Shown in pieces: positions 9,740 to 18,336 of a DNA stretch of 64,000 nucleotides. The notes beneath the pieces were generated by a model. It was not told the DNA's origin. It saw only the letters and a list, made by a program, of their open reading frames with translations, and did not search any database. This DNA comes from Paenibacillus illinoisensis NBRC 15959 (GTDB lineage Bacteria > Bacillota > Bacilli > Paenibacillales > Paenibacillaceae): positions 992,001 to 1,056,000 of the forward strand of contig NZ_BIME01000001.1 of assembly GCF_004000925.1 (NCBI RefSeq). Direction: 5' to 3'. The position numbers and the translations under genes were made by a program. The stretch's first letter is position 1; every line of letters begins with the position of its first letter.

Positions 9740-9767
9740 AAGGGCGACCAAAGTGCTGGTCACCCTT
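9740..9767 (-). terminator. Rho-independent terminator of nrdJ
   Basis: Arms 9,740-9,750 and 9,757-9,767 form an 11-bp stem with one G-U pair. On the minus strand it is followed by a TTTTTG run. It lies 45 bp after the nrdJ stop codon. Confidence 0.88.
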
Positions 9768-9811
9768 AACTGTATTCTACTCATCACATTAACCTGGATG
9801 ATGTGTATCCT

Positions 9812-12448
9812 CTAATTACATTTGCTGTATCCACATTGGCTGCAAGTCTTGCAGCCTTCAATATTGATCAATGAAGCTGAACCGCAGGAAGGACACAAAT
9901 CTCTCGATGCTGTAGAGGTTACTGACGGTTCGCCCACAATCACCGATTCAGAAATTCGATTCACACTCTGGTCTGCCTCTTCATTAGTAGAGGATGCACT
10001 CTCTTGAGGGGTGCTCTGTACATGGCTTTCGAGCGCCTTCGCTACTGCATCTGCGATGGACTCTACCCGGTTTACACCAAAGCCAATCGCTCCCGAACCA
10101 CCGATGCCTTTCAGATGTTTGATAAGAAGTTCGACTTTATGTCCGTGATCACCATATCGCAGGAACAGGGAGCACACTCTTCCCAGCGCTTCCGCCATGG
10201 CGAATACATCGGAACCGGCTTTACCCACGTTCAGGAAGATCTCCGCAGGAATGCCGCCCAGGTCGTTGATCGTAATGTAAGCCATGCCAAACGGAGTATT
10301 TATTTTGTACGTTGCTCCCCGCAGCACCTGCGGACGACTCTTGTACTGTTTATCCAGTACTTTGGCAGCGGGCGAAGCCGCCACACTTGTTTTGCCCTCG
10401 TTCCCTGTCTCCGATGGTGCGGACGTGAAGGCTGTCGTTTCGTTTGCAGCACTCGTTTCTTTTACCGGATCTGTCACACTTGTTTGTTCACTGACTTCGC
10501 TCTTCGCCTCTTCCTTCTTCGTCGTGGATAGGACCTGTACATCGCGGCTACCGTCCCGGTAGATCGTGACTCCCTTACAACCGAGATCAAAAGCAAGCTC
10601 ATACAACTGTGCCGTATCTTCAACCGAAAAATCAGCCGGACAGTTGGCCGTCTTCGAGATGGAGCTGTCCACCCACTGTTGAATCGCTGCCTGTACCCGA
10701 ATATGATTTTCTGCTGACAGATCCATCGCCGTTACATAATAGTCAGGAAGTTCCTCGCCGGGGTGATCATCCAGCCACTCCTGGGCAATGGGGACAAACT
10801 GCTCATCGTAACCGAGCCGGCTTTGACGGAAATATTTAAACGCAAAGTAGGGTTCGATTCCTGTCGACGTACCCACCATCGTTCCCGTACTTCCTGTTGG
10901 GGCCTGCGTGATAAGCGTTACATTACGAATGCCTTGCTTACGGATGGCCTCTCCCACTTCCGGATAGGTCCCGACCAGATTTTTCATGAATCCACTCTGT
11001 AAATACGGCTCCACTTCAAAGGCAGGGAATGCTCCCTTCTCCGCCGCAATCTCTGCTGATGCGAGGTATGCTTCTTTTGCGATAAAGCCATACAGTTTAT
11101 CCAGAAATTCAAGCGATTCCGGACTGCCGTACCGGATGCGCAGCTTAATCATCAACTCCGCGAGACCCATCGTGCCTAGTCCAACCCGGCGCTCCCGCTG
11201 CTGATTCTTCTGGTTTTCCTCAAAATGATAAGGAGTCGCATCAATCACATTGTCCAAAAATCTGGCCGAAATTCGTGTCGTCTCCGCCAGCTCCTGCCAT
11301 GCTACATCATGACTGGTTTCATCGTAAAATTTGGATAAGTTGATAGCCGATAGATTGCAGACGCCCCATCCTGGCAGGCCTTGTTCGCCGCATGGATTGG
11401 TACATATAATCGGATTAAAATACCAGCTGTTGGACATCTGATTGTAGTACTCCATAAAGACAACACCCGGCTCTGCTGATTTCCAGGCCGATTCGATAAT
11501 CGTACGCCATATATCCCGGGCCTTTACTGTGCGGTAATGGATAACCTGGTGCCCGGCTTCCTTCCATTGCTGCAGATCCCCGTTCCACTCGTTGTCATAA
11601 TCGGGATCGCTCGTATCCGGAAAAACAAGTTCCCAGTCCCCGTCCTGTTTGACGGCTTCCATAAATGCGTTGCTCACGCATACGGACAGATTGGCATTGG
11701 TGACCTGCCCCATCGTTTGTTTGACGGTAATAAAATCCATCACATCCGGATGCCAGTCGTTCATCATCAGCATAAGTGCTCCCCTGCGGCTTCCTCCCTG
11801 TTCAATCAGTCCAGTGGTATAACTGAACAGGCCTCCCCAGGATACCGAACCGCTGGAAGATCCATTGACCCCTTTAACAACGGCACGACGCGGACGGAGT
11901 GACGACAGGTTGATGCCAACCCCGCCACCGCGAGCCATAATCTCCGTCATTTCAGTCAACGTTTTCATGATGCCACCCCGACTGTCCTGCGGAGAAGGAA
12001 TGACATAACAGTTAAAGAGGGTCAGCTCATCGCTAGCACCCGCACCAGCAGCAATTCGGCCTCCCGGAACCAGCTTCCAATCGTCCAGGACAGCCCGGAA
12101 CTTGGATTGCCACTTTTGCTGTTTTTCCGGAGTGGATTCTACAGATGCCATCGCTCTCGCGAGCCGGTCCCACATCTCCTCCGGTGTTTTTTCTATATTA
12201 AGTGTCAGCTTCTCCACTTCCGTCTGGATCGTTTCTCCACTGCGAGTCTTCACTTTCACCATCTGACCCTGCCGTTCCACGATTTCCCCCACTTCCTTTG
12301 TCGGAAACTTCGGGTCATCTTTCGTCAGAACGAGTACAACATCTCCTACCTTGGCATGGTTTGGATCAGCATCCTTCCAGGCATAACGGTCCAAAAATAT
12401 TTTTTCACTTAGTCCTTCCAACTTGTGCGACAATTTGTTCGAATTCAT
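9812..12448 (-). CDS. nrdJ: Vitamin B12-dependent (class II) ribonucleoside-diphosphate reductase
   Basis: An 878-residue adenosylcobalamin-dependent reductase that makes deoxyribonucleotides with or without oxygen. Visible landmarks are FNCYVIPSPQDSRGGI, ARGGGVGINLSSLRPR, the active-site NPCGEQ, and APTGSTGTMVGTSTGIEPYF. Residues about 720-800 form a TSCPD domain (INTPFGMAYITIND...). The C-terminus has a zinc-ribbon-like CPSC...CKTCSQCGYSKC, containing the redox cysteines. ATG 12,448 is preferred over 12,478 because GGGGAGG lies upstream of it. It is transcribed alone, with paired NrdR boxes and an Fnr-like palindrome in front. Confidence 0.95.
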   Translation of the reverse strand: MNSNKLSHKLEGLSEKIFLDRYAWKDADPNHAKVGDVVLVLTKDDPKFPTKEVGEIVERQGQMVKVKTRSGETIQTEVEKLTLNIEKTPEEMWDRLARAMASVESTPEKQQKWQSKFRAVLDDWKLVPGGRIAAGAGASDELTLFNCYVIPSPQDSRGGIMKTLTEMTEIMARGGGVGINLSSLRPRRAVVKGVNGSSSGSVSWGGLFSYTTGLIEQGGSRRGALMLMMNDWHPDVMDFITVKQTMGQVTNANLSVCVSNAFMEAVKQDGDWELVFPDTSDPDYDNEWNGDLQQWKEAGHQVIHYRTVKARDIWRTIIESAWKSAEPGVVFMEYYNQMSNSWYFNPIICTNPCGEQGLPGWGVCNLSAINLSKFYDETSHDVAWQELAETTRISARFLDNVIDATPYHFEENQKNQQRERRVGLGTMGLAELMIKLRIRYGSPESLEFLDKLYGFIAKEAYLASAEIAAEKGAFPAFEVEPYLQSGFMKNLVGTYPEVGEAIRKQGIRNVTLITQAPTGSTGTMVGTSTGIEPYFAFKYFRQSRLGYDEQFVPIAQEWLDDHPGEELPDYYVTAMDLSAENHIRVQAAIQQWVDSSISKTANCPADFSVEDTAQLYELAFDLGCKGVTIYRDGSRDVQVLSTTKKEEAKSEVSEQTSVTDPVKETSAANETTAFTSAPSETGNEGKTSVAASPAAKVLDKQYKSRPQVLRGATYKINTPFGMAYITINDLGGIPAEIFLNVGKAGSDVFAMAEALGRVCSLFLRYGDHGHKVELLIKHLKGIGGSGAIGFGVNRVESIADAVAKALESHVQSTPQESASSTNEEADQSVNRISESVIVGEPSVTSTASRDLCPSCGSASLINIEGCKTCSQCGYSKCN

Positions 12449-12511
12449 TATGTTTAACAGCCTCCCCAAAAATCCCATTACATTTCTATTATGTGTTTAA
12501 ATTATGCCAAA

Positions 12512-12527
12512 ACACCACATATAGTGA
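12512..12527 (-). promoter_or_regulatory. nrdJ: NrdR box 1
   Basis: The + strand reads ACACCACATATAGTGA, matching the invariant positions of the NrdR box (acaCwAtATaTwGtgt: C4, A6, A8, T9, T11, G13). It lies 64-79 bp upstream of the nrdJ start and just downstream of the proposed transcription start. NrdR represses reductase genes when dATP is plentiful. Confidence 0.75.
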
Positions 12528-12536
12528 TTTATATTA

Positions 12537-12542
12537 ACTATA
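12537..12542 (-). promoter_or_regulatory. nrdJ: Candidate -10 element of nrdJ
   Basis: TATAGT on the minus strand. The matching -35 position (12,560-12,565, TGGAAA) is poor, as expected for an activated promoter. Transcription would start near 12,530, putting the Fnr-like palindrome near -42. Confidence 0.45.
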
Positions 12543-12544
12543 GT

Positions 12545-12560
12545 ACACCATATATTGATT
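12545..12560 (-). promoter_or_regulatory. nrdJ: NrdR box 2
   Basis: ACACCATATATTGATT on the + strand keeps every invariant NrdR-box base. Its distance to box 1 is 33 bp, three helical turns, the usual arrangement of paired NrdR boxes. It covers the region between the candidate -35 and -10 of nrdJ. Confidence 0.78.
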
Positions 12561-12565
12561 TTCCA

Positions 12566-12581
12566 TGTGACTTAAGTCACA
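12566..12581. promoter_or_regulatory. Fnr/CRP-like palindrome TGTGA-N6-TCACA
   Basis: TGTGACTTAAGTCACA is a perfect 16-bp palindrome and matches the Bacillus Fnr/CRP-family site. It is centred about 43 bp upstream of the proposed nrdJ transcription start, a class II activator position. It could alternatively serve the divergent yqhH gene, whose start is about 200 bp away. Confidence 0.6.
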
Positions 12582-12782
12582 GCTGCTCTTTCTATTCACC
12601 CTGTACTTGGACTAGCTCACTCTTACGCCATCAGACTCTCTCATTCAAAATTTGTGAATTTTTTTAGACATAAAGGTTCGAATTCGCACCTTATTTGGAG
12701 GTTGGTTATGAACTGCCTCTCATTCGTCCATACTATGAGCTACGAATAAAACGTCATCATGTATGGCAGGGGAGGCATCACC

Positions 12783-14543
12783 ATGAACCGGAAACATCCG
12801 CTTCACATGAATCAACCTGCAGCAGAACTGCCCGTTCCGCTCGAATTCGATCGCAGCTGGCTGACCCAATTGGAGTCACGGCTCGATAAAGGCGGTCCTT
12901 GGGGAGATTACAGACTCTTTCAGCTTGGTATTCAAGCCGAAGAGACCAATCTGATTCCCAATTTTGATGAAATACAGTGTCTGAAGCATTTGCAAGGACT
13001 GACGCCGCTTCCGCACCAGATGGACACTGCACGCAAAGTATTATTTGAAATGTCAGGCCGTGCCATTCTTGCCGATGAGGTCGGTCTGGGAAAAACCATA
13101 GAAGCCGGTCTGATTTTGAAAGAATATATGGTCCGCGGTCTCGTATCCAAGGTCCTCATTCTCGTGCCTGCATCCCTTGTTCTTCAATGGGTACGAGAGC
13201 TGAATTCAAAGTTTGGCATTCCCGCAATTGCACAGAAAAAAGCCTATTCCTGGCAAAATGAAGTGGTTGTGGCTTCCATGGATACGGCTAAGCGAGATCC
13301 GCATAAGGACATCTTGCTGAGTACGGACTATGACATGATCATTATTGACGAAGCCCACAAACTCAAAAATAAAAAAACGACCAACTATCAATTCATGCTG
13401 AAACTGCGGAAAAAATATTGTCTGCTTTTGACTGCAACACCTGTACAAAATGACATGAGCGAGCTGTTCAATCTCATAAACTTGCTGAAGCCGGGCCAGC
13501 TGGGTCGTCAAGGTGACTTTAGTGCCAACTTTGTGGTGGATAAACGAATCCCCAAAAACCAGGAGCAGCTTAAGGACGAATTGTCCAAAGTCATGATCCG
13601 GAACCGCCGCGGTGAAGGACCAGTACAGTTCACCAAGCGGAATGTTTCCAATGTGAATTTGCAGCTATCTCCTGAAGAACAGGCACTCTATGATGGGGTA
13701 ACTTCCTTTGTTAAAGATCAATATCAGGAGGCTGGTGGAAACCTGAGCAGCATGCTCTCCCTTGTTACGCTGCAGCGGGAAGTGTGCAGCAGCCGGGATG
13801 CAGTATTTGTTACGTTGGTCAATCTGTCCAAGAAGCTCCCGCTTGACTCCCCGCTCCGGGACAAAATTTGGGATCTGGTTGCCCATATCAAGGCCATTAA
13901 GGAAAATACGAAGGCCGAGAAAACGATGGAACTGATTCGAAACATGAATGAGAAAGTCATCATTTTCACCGAATACCGGGCCACGCAGGAGTATCTGCTG
14001 AATTATTTTCGCAACAACGGACTCACTGCTGTTCCTTATCGTGGCGGCATGAACCGGGGGAAAAAGGACTGGATGATGGACCTGTTCCGAGGTCGTGTTC
14101 AGGCCATGATCGCAACCGAAGCTGGTGGTGAAGGCATTAACCTTCAATTTTGCCACCACATGATTAATTTCGACCTGCCCTGGAACCCGATGCGTGTAGA
14201 GCAGCGAATTGGCAGGGTACATCGGCTGGGACAGCAAAATGACGTCAATATCTACAATCTGTCGACGACAGGCACAATTGAAGAACATATTCTGAATCTG
14301 CTGCATGAAAAGATCAACATGTTCGAGATGGTTATCGGCGGACTGGACGTTATTCTGGAACGCCTGGAGAAAAAGGAATCCATCGAAAAGAGTCTCTATA
14401 AAATCATGCTCGAATCCCAGAACGAAGATGACATTCGCCGGAAAATGGATTCGCTTGGACAATCACTGAATTCCATTCAGCGTGAAGTCGCCGATGAAGT
14501 GCCGTCCGTCTCCCTTCTGGATCTGGGAAAAGGAGGACACTGA
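12783..14543 (+). CDS. yqhH: YqhH-like SNF2-family helicase
   Basis: A 586-residue SNF2/RapA-class DNA translocase. The N-terminal ATPase half has the Walker A region ADEVGLGKTIEAGL, motif II IIDEAHKLKN and motif III LTATPVQND. The C-terminal helicase half has VIIFTEYRATQEYL, ATEAGGEGINLQF and RIGRVHRLGQ. ATG 12,783 is chosen because GGGGAGG precedes it by seven bases; the upstream in-frame ATG at 12,759 overlaps that site. It is followed by yqhG after 2 bp, the same pairing as in Bacillus subtilis. The physiological role of this pair is not established. Confidence 0.88.
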   Translation: MNRKHPLHMNQPAAELPVPLEFDRSWLTQLESRLDKGGPWGDYRLFQLGIQAEETNLIPNFDEIQCLKHLQGLTPLPHQMDTARKVLFEMSGRAILADEVGLGKTIEAGLILKEYMVRGLVSKVLILVPASLVLQWVRELNSKFGIPAIAQKKAYSWQNEVVVASMDTAKRDPHKDILLSTDYDMIIIDEAHKLKNKKTTNYQFMLKLRKKYCLLLTATPVQNDMSELFNLINLLKPGQLGRQGDFSANFVVDKRIPKNQEQLKDELSKVMIRNRRGEGPVQFTKRNVSNVNLQLSPEEQALYDGVTSFVKDQYQEAGGNLSSMLSLVTLQREVCSSRDAVFVTLVNLSKKLPLDSPLRDKIWDLVAHIKAIKENTKAEKTMELIRNMNEKVIIFTEYRATQEYLLNYFRNNGLTAVPYRGGMNRGKKDWMMDLFRGRVQAMIATEAGGEGINLQFCHHMINFDLPWNPMRVEQRIGRVHRLGQQNDVNIYNLSTTGTIEEHILNLLHEKINMFEMVIGGLDVILERLEKKESIEKSLYKIMLESQNEDDIRRKMDSLGQSLNSIQREVADEVPSVSLLDLGKGGH

Positions 14544-14545
14544 CC

Positions 14546-15796
14546 ATGACCATGTCACCCCAAGAAGTTCAAGCCTATGTGACAACCTATCTCGAAGCCA
14601 TGGAATGCCAGATCATGGAGCGTTCTCCTGCACATATAACTGTTAAACTATCGCCGGAAGCCGACAAGGCTCTAACCAACCGTCCGTACTATTGGGGATT
14701 TGTTGAGCGCACTGGAGCTCCGGCGGAGACGATGTCCTTTACGTTCGTATTTGATCCGGCAGCGCATCAGCAAGCCATCGAGGCAGCAGAAGCCAGAGCC
14801 GCTCAGGCATCTCCCTCGCTCTCTGCAAGTCAGAGCGGACCTGTCGGCCCAGGCAGCGCCGGGTCTGGTTCCGGACCAGATGCACCTAAAGAAACCATTC
14901 TTGGCCGCTATTTCGGCATTACTCCAGCTCTGCCACAGCTCGGGCCCGGCCGCATCCTGCGTGAAGATGTCGTCTATGGCAGTCGCAGACTGCAGCAGAT
15001 ATTCGAGGCAGCCCGTGAAGGCGGCGCATTCGTGAACCTGTTTGAGCAGGCACCCAAACGTCAGCTGCGCGCTGCCGCACCAGCTGTATATGAACCATGG
15101 CTTGGTGTATGTTTCAAAGTGGAATTCGCCTGTGATTTGAAACGGGAGGAGCTCCATTTTCTTGGTATCTCCCTTCGCACAGGTGAAATTATCGAACAAT
15201 TCGGTTCCAAGCTGAACCGGCGAGACCTCAGCCCAAGGCTGGCTGAGAACATGCATGTCCAGACAGCCAAGGTATCGCTGTCGGATGCTGGAGCAGCACT
15301 CGAGAAACACCTTACCAGGCGGCTGCTGGAACTGGATTATGGTTGGGCTGAACAAGCCAAGGCACGACTGGACCTGGAACTCGCTGTGGTTGATGCGTAT
15401 TACGAAGCCGTACTTAGGGAGGATACGCCTGAGGTTGAGTTAGACGACAATTCCACAGGAGATGGTCGTGATTCTGCTTCCACCGGGCAAGAGCTCGGGA
15501 CTAATTCCATGAGAATTCAGTCTATTGCAGATGATCACTCCCATGTCCCTCCTGTGAATCGAATATCCGCAGGTATGGCTGGATTGGAGACACACTCGGA
15601 TGCCGAACTTGCTGCTGAACAGGCTGTCCCTTTGGATGAGGAAACGGATACCGAGCAGGAGAAGGCACGCCAGGCAGTTCTGGACCGTGAAGCGATGAAA
15701 CTGCAATACGAAACCCGCCGGACAGAAATGATCTGGCAGTATGAGCCCAAAGTGAAGGTCACGGCCATAAGCACCGGCATGTTTCATTTAAGATAG
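14546..15796 (+). CDS. yqhG: YqhG-family protein of unknown function
   Basis: A 416-residue protein whose N-terminus (SPQEVQAYVTTYLEAMECQI...RPYYWGFVERTG) matches the YqhG family. The middle has a Gly/Ser/Pro-rich insertion (about 90-120) and the C-terminus a low-complexity Glu/Asp/Ala stretch, making it clearly longer than the roughly 260 residues of B. subtilis YqhG. No signal peptide or membrane segment is seen. It starts 2 bp after yqhH behind AAGGAGG and is certainly co-transcribed with it; a terminator follows. Confidence 0.82.
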   Translation: MTMSPQEVQAYVTTYLEAMECQIMERSPAHITVKLSPEADKALTNRPYYWGFVERTGAPAETMSFTFVFDPAAHQQAIEAAEARAAQASPSLSASQSGPVGPGSAGSGSGPDAPKETILGRYFGITPALPQLGPGRILREDVVYGSRRLQQIFEAAREGGAFVNLFEQAPKRQLRAAAPAVYEPWLGVCFKVEFACDLKREELHFLGISLRTGEIIEQFGSKLNRRDLSPRLAENMHVQTAKVSLSDAGAALEKHLTRRLLELDYGWAEQAKARLDLELAVVDAYYEAVLREDTPEVELDDNSTGDGRDSASTGQELGTNSMRIQSIADDHSHVPPVNRISAGMAGLETHSDAELAAEQAVPLDEETDTEQEKARQAVLDREAMKLQYETRRTEMIWQYEPKVKVTAISTGMFHLR

Positions 15797-15802
15797 ACGC
15801 AG

Positions 15803-15839
15803 ACACTACTTTTCCAGCAAATGACGGCAAAAGTAGTGT
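15803..15839 (+). terminator. Terminator of the yqhH-yqhG operon
   Basis: An 11-bp perfect stem ACACTACTTTT / AAAAGTAGTGT with a 15-base loop, followed by TTTATTC, starting 7 bp after the yqhG stop. Confidence 0.82.
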
Positions 15840-15976
15840 TTATTCATGAGTAGCCACCCGACAGGTTGCAGCAACCTTTGCATGGCTTGTCCACTAGAAT
15901 GAACCTAGAAGTGATCGTGCAGCGAATAATCGTCCCTGTTCGTCATAATGTACTCCAGAAAAAGAAGGTGTTAATT

Positions 15977-17035
15977 ATGAACCAAATCTTCCATAGGCCA
16001 TGGCTTGTCATCCGCCGGGCAGCAGGCGTGGGTGTCATGTGCCTTTTGGGTTTAACTACGTTGTCCACAACATTGCAGGCAGAAGATGTCTTAGGTTTGC
16101 AAGCAGCCACCACAGAACTTTCCTACCAGTTAACGACGGCAAAAAGCGATGCTTCCCATGCATCTGACAAGTTTGCTCCTGCTGTTGTTCAGCAGTTTGC
16201 TCTTCAACAAGTCAAGGCCTTGGGCTCCTTACAAAAGATGGACCAAGGCTGGAACCAGGCGCAGCTAGACTTTACGCCTCTTGGTCCCGGAACGCACAGC
16301 TGGCTTGTAAACGCTCATATCGATGGAACATCTGTTGGATATATGATCATTACAGCTAACCGTACAGGGAACCTGCAGCTAAGCGAGTACGGACAGGGAG
16401 AACAAAATCCGTATGACCTCTCTCTGCTGCTGCAGTCTCTTCAACGACATCATCTGAATCTGGAGGAATTGTCACATGCAGAAGACATCCAGTTACGTTA
16501 TGCCTCCCCTCTTCTTGCCTATTGGAAAGTAGAACAATCCGGTGCTGGCACCATCTATATTGATGCAACCAACGGTGACACTTTACCGAATGGTGCTGTA
16601 AAGGCCATTGAGCGTGAATCTCGGGTTGAACATACTCGACTGCCTTCTCCTACGCTATCCGTGTCTGTACAACTCCAATCCAGAACAGATGAGGTGCCCA
16701 AGATTCCAGCCTTTTCAGCGGATCCGATCTACGTGCAACCGGATTTTAATCCTGCCGAAAATCTCTTGTGGATTACTTCGGAAGCCGTCCCTGTAAGAAG
16801 TTTGCAGCCGTTGATACAGCAGTGGAAAAACCATCAGGCCGTTGTCTTTTCGGCAGATGAGCGCAATGTATTATATGGAGGCCCTCTTCCTGTTACCGGA
16901 TATCAGATTTGGAGAATGGATGATGGTTCGGAGCAAATGGAATATGTAGCGATTGGGGGACACTCTTCCGTAAAACGTTTCGTTCCGATCGACACGTTAA
17001 TGAACGACGGTCATTTTTATACTTTCAAGCCGTGA
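15977..17035 (+). CDS. Secreted protein of unknown function
   Basis: A 352-residue protein starting MNQIFHRPWLVIRRAAGVGV with a signal peptide ending near LQAED. I do not recognise a catalytic motif. Residues about 50-200 alternate short strands and helices and contain SWLVNAHIDGTSVGYMIITAN and AYWKVEQSGAGTIYIDATNGD; that last pattern is reminiscent of PepSY/propeptide-like modules, but weakly. ATG 15,977 (site GAAGGTG) is preferred to the ORF's upstream ATG at 15,866, which would run through the intergenic region after the yqhG terminator. It is monocistronic with its own terminator. Function is unknown. Confidence 0.72.
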   Translation: MNQIFHRPWLVIRRAAGVGVMCLLGLTTLSTTLQAEDVLGLQAATTELSYQLTTAKSDASHASDKFAPAVVQQFALQQVKALGSLQKMDQGWNQAQLDFTPLGPGTHSWLVNAHIDGTSVGYMIITANRTGNLQLSEYGQGEQNPYDLSLLLQSLQRHHLNLEELSHAEDIQLRYASPLLAYWKVEQSGAGTIYIDATNGDTLPNGAVKAIERESRVEHTRLPSPTLSVSVQLQSRTDEVPKIPAFSADPIYVQPDFNPAENLLWITSEAVPVRSLQPLIQQWKNHQAVVFSADERNVLYGGPLPVTGYQIWRMDDGSEQMEYVAIGGHSSVKRFVPIDTLMNDGHFYTFKP

Positions 17036-17065
17036 AGCCGTGAGTTTTGTCAAGCTAACACAAAT

Positions 17066-17105
17066 AAGACGCCTTCCTCTGATTTCAAAATCAGGAACGC
17101 GTCTT
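17066..17105. terminator. Terminator between the secreted protein gene and yqzE
   Basis: A long hairpin with outer stem AAGACGC/GCGTCTT and a nearly complementary inner part, followed by TTTTTA on the + strand. It lies between two convergent genes and could serve both. Confidence 0.82.
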
Positions 17106-17128
17106 TTTATATTGTGGCTAAAAGCCGT

Positions 17129-17353
17129 TTATCCCTTTCCAGAGGAGCTTCGTTTATGCATTTTCCCACGTGGATCTAGTGCTTTTTCCTTTTTTCCTAC
17201 CCACAATGATACGGCAAAGGGGAGCATGCCAAACCATTTCATCGCCCAGGGCTCTTTTACCTTGGAACGCCCTTTCCGCTCTTCCTTCGGTGTATCCATA
17301 AAATGAACAACCCGCTGCGTAATATACTTCACCAGCTCATCACTTTTGGCCAT
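17129..17353 (-). CDS. yqzE: YqzE-family small protein
   Basis: A 74-residue basic protein starting MAKSDELVKYITQRVVHFMD, then TPKEERK and KEPWAMKWFGMLPFAVSLW. These match the small YqzE family, known from B. subtilis near the comG competence genes. Here no com gene is in view. A hydrophobic C-terminal half (WFGMLPFAVSLWV) suggests membrane association. It has an excellent GAAGGAGG ribosome site. Confidence 0.8.
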   Translation of the reverse strand: MAKSDELVKYITQRVVHFMDTPKEERKGRSKVKEPWAMKWFGMLPFAVSLWVGKKEKALDPRGKMHKRSSSGKG

Positions 17354-17574
17354 CCATCTCTGCCTCCTTCTTTAGCTGAGCCATTGTGCAAACTGCTCAA
17401 CTGTAATGTGCAAGCTTACGATACATCTATTGTGTGCAGAACGGTCCATACATAAACATTTTTTTTGCTGCTAGGAGTATGAAATAACCAAGAATGCACA
17501 GTCTAATGCCAAAGGTATCCATCCTAATACGCTATTGCAAGAGATGCCTATGAGAAAAAGGAGCGTGCATATAC

Positions 17575-18336
17575 ATGGTTAAGCTGCTATCTGCATTAGT
17601 GGCATGGCTGATCGGGTTCAATACTGTATTAATGTTACCTGCGCAAGCAACCTCCGCGGTTATTGCGTCATCCTACCCCAACCAAAAATCAGTAAGTCCT
17701 TCCCTGCTGCCTGTAACGGATGGTGACAGTTATCGTTCCACGCACCATGCTTTTGCAGCTCCTGTCATCCTGCTGGATGTGGGACACGGGGGTATTGATG
17801 GGGGTACGTCAGAAAATGGGGTGCTTGAAAAAGACATCAATCTGGCGATCAGTCAAAAGGTGTACCTCCTGCTTCGCAGCAAAGGATATGCTGTCATCAT
17901 CAACCGGCTGGGGGATTATGCCCTTAGTGACGAAAACCGCTGGCTGAACAGCAGATCCCGTCATCGCAGGGATCTGGCACAGCGCAAGAGTCTCAGCGAA
18001 GAAGTAAGCACGGATATTGTGGTCAGCATTCATGGAAACTGGAGTCCCAAATCGTCTACAAGGGGACCCGTTGTCCTTTACCAGAATGAAGGCAGAAGCT
18101 ACCTTCTGGCAGCCTCCATCCAGAACGAGCTTAATCATCTCTATGGTACTCGGCGCGAGGTTGTTTGGGGCAAGCCTTTCTATCTGCTGAATCAGATCAA
18201 ACACCCGGCCGTTATCGTTGAAACCGGATTTTTGAGCAATGCAGAAGACCGGGCTATGTTGAATAATCCGGCAGAGCAGAAACGCATTGCCCAGTCCATT
18301 GCCGATGGCATTATTTATTATTTGTCGGTAGTGTAG
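17575..18336 (+). CDS. CwlD-like N-acetylmuramoyl-L-alanine amidase
   Basis: A 253-residue exported amidase-3 family enzyme that cleaves the bond between N-acetylmuramic acid and the peptide. A signal peptide (about 1-25) is followed by a catalytic domain with the zinc ligands in DVGHGGIDGG (His), GVLEKD (Glu) and SIHGNW (His), and the catalytic glutamate in VIVETGFLSN. There is no SH3 or cell-wall-binding repeat; the compact form resembles spore-cortex CwlD more than vegetative LytC. It has AAGGAG upstream. Its 3' end overlaps the convergent deacetylase gene by 26 bp. Confidence 0.88.
   Translation: MVKLLSALVAWLIGFNTVLMLPAQATSAVIASSYPNQKSVSPSLLPVTDGDSYRSTHHAFAAPVILLDVGHGGIDGGTSENGVLEKDINLAISQKVYLLLRSKGYAVIINRLGDYALSDENRWLNSRSRHRRDLAQRKSLSEEVSTDIVVSIHGNWSPKSSTRGPVVLYQNEGRSYLLAASIQNELNHLYGTRREVVWGKPFYLLNQIKHPAVIVETGFLSNAEDRAMLNNPAEQKRIAQSIADGIIYYLSVV

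Noticed and set aside
13665..14462. 265-residue minus-strand frame inside yqhH
   Set aside because: It is antisense to well-conserved SNF2 motifs, has no recognisable domain and no good ribosome site.
14672..15355. 227-residue minus-strand frame inside yqhG
   Set aside because: It is antisense to the YqhG coding region and lacks a start signal and domain.
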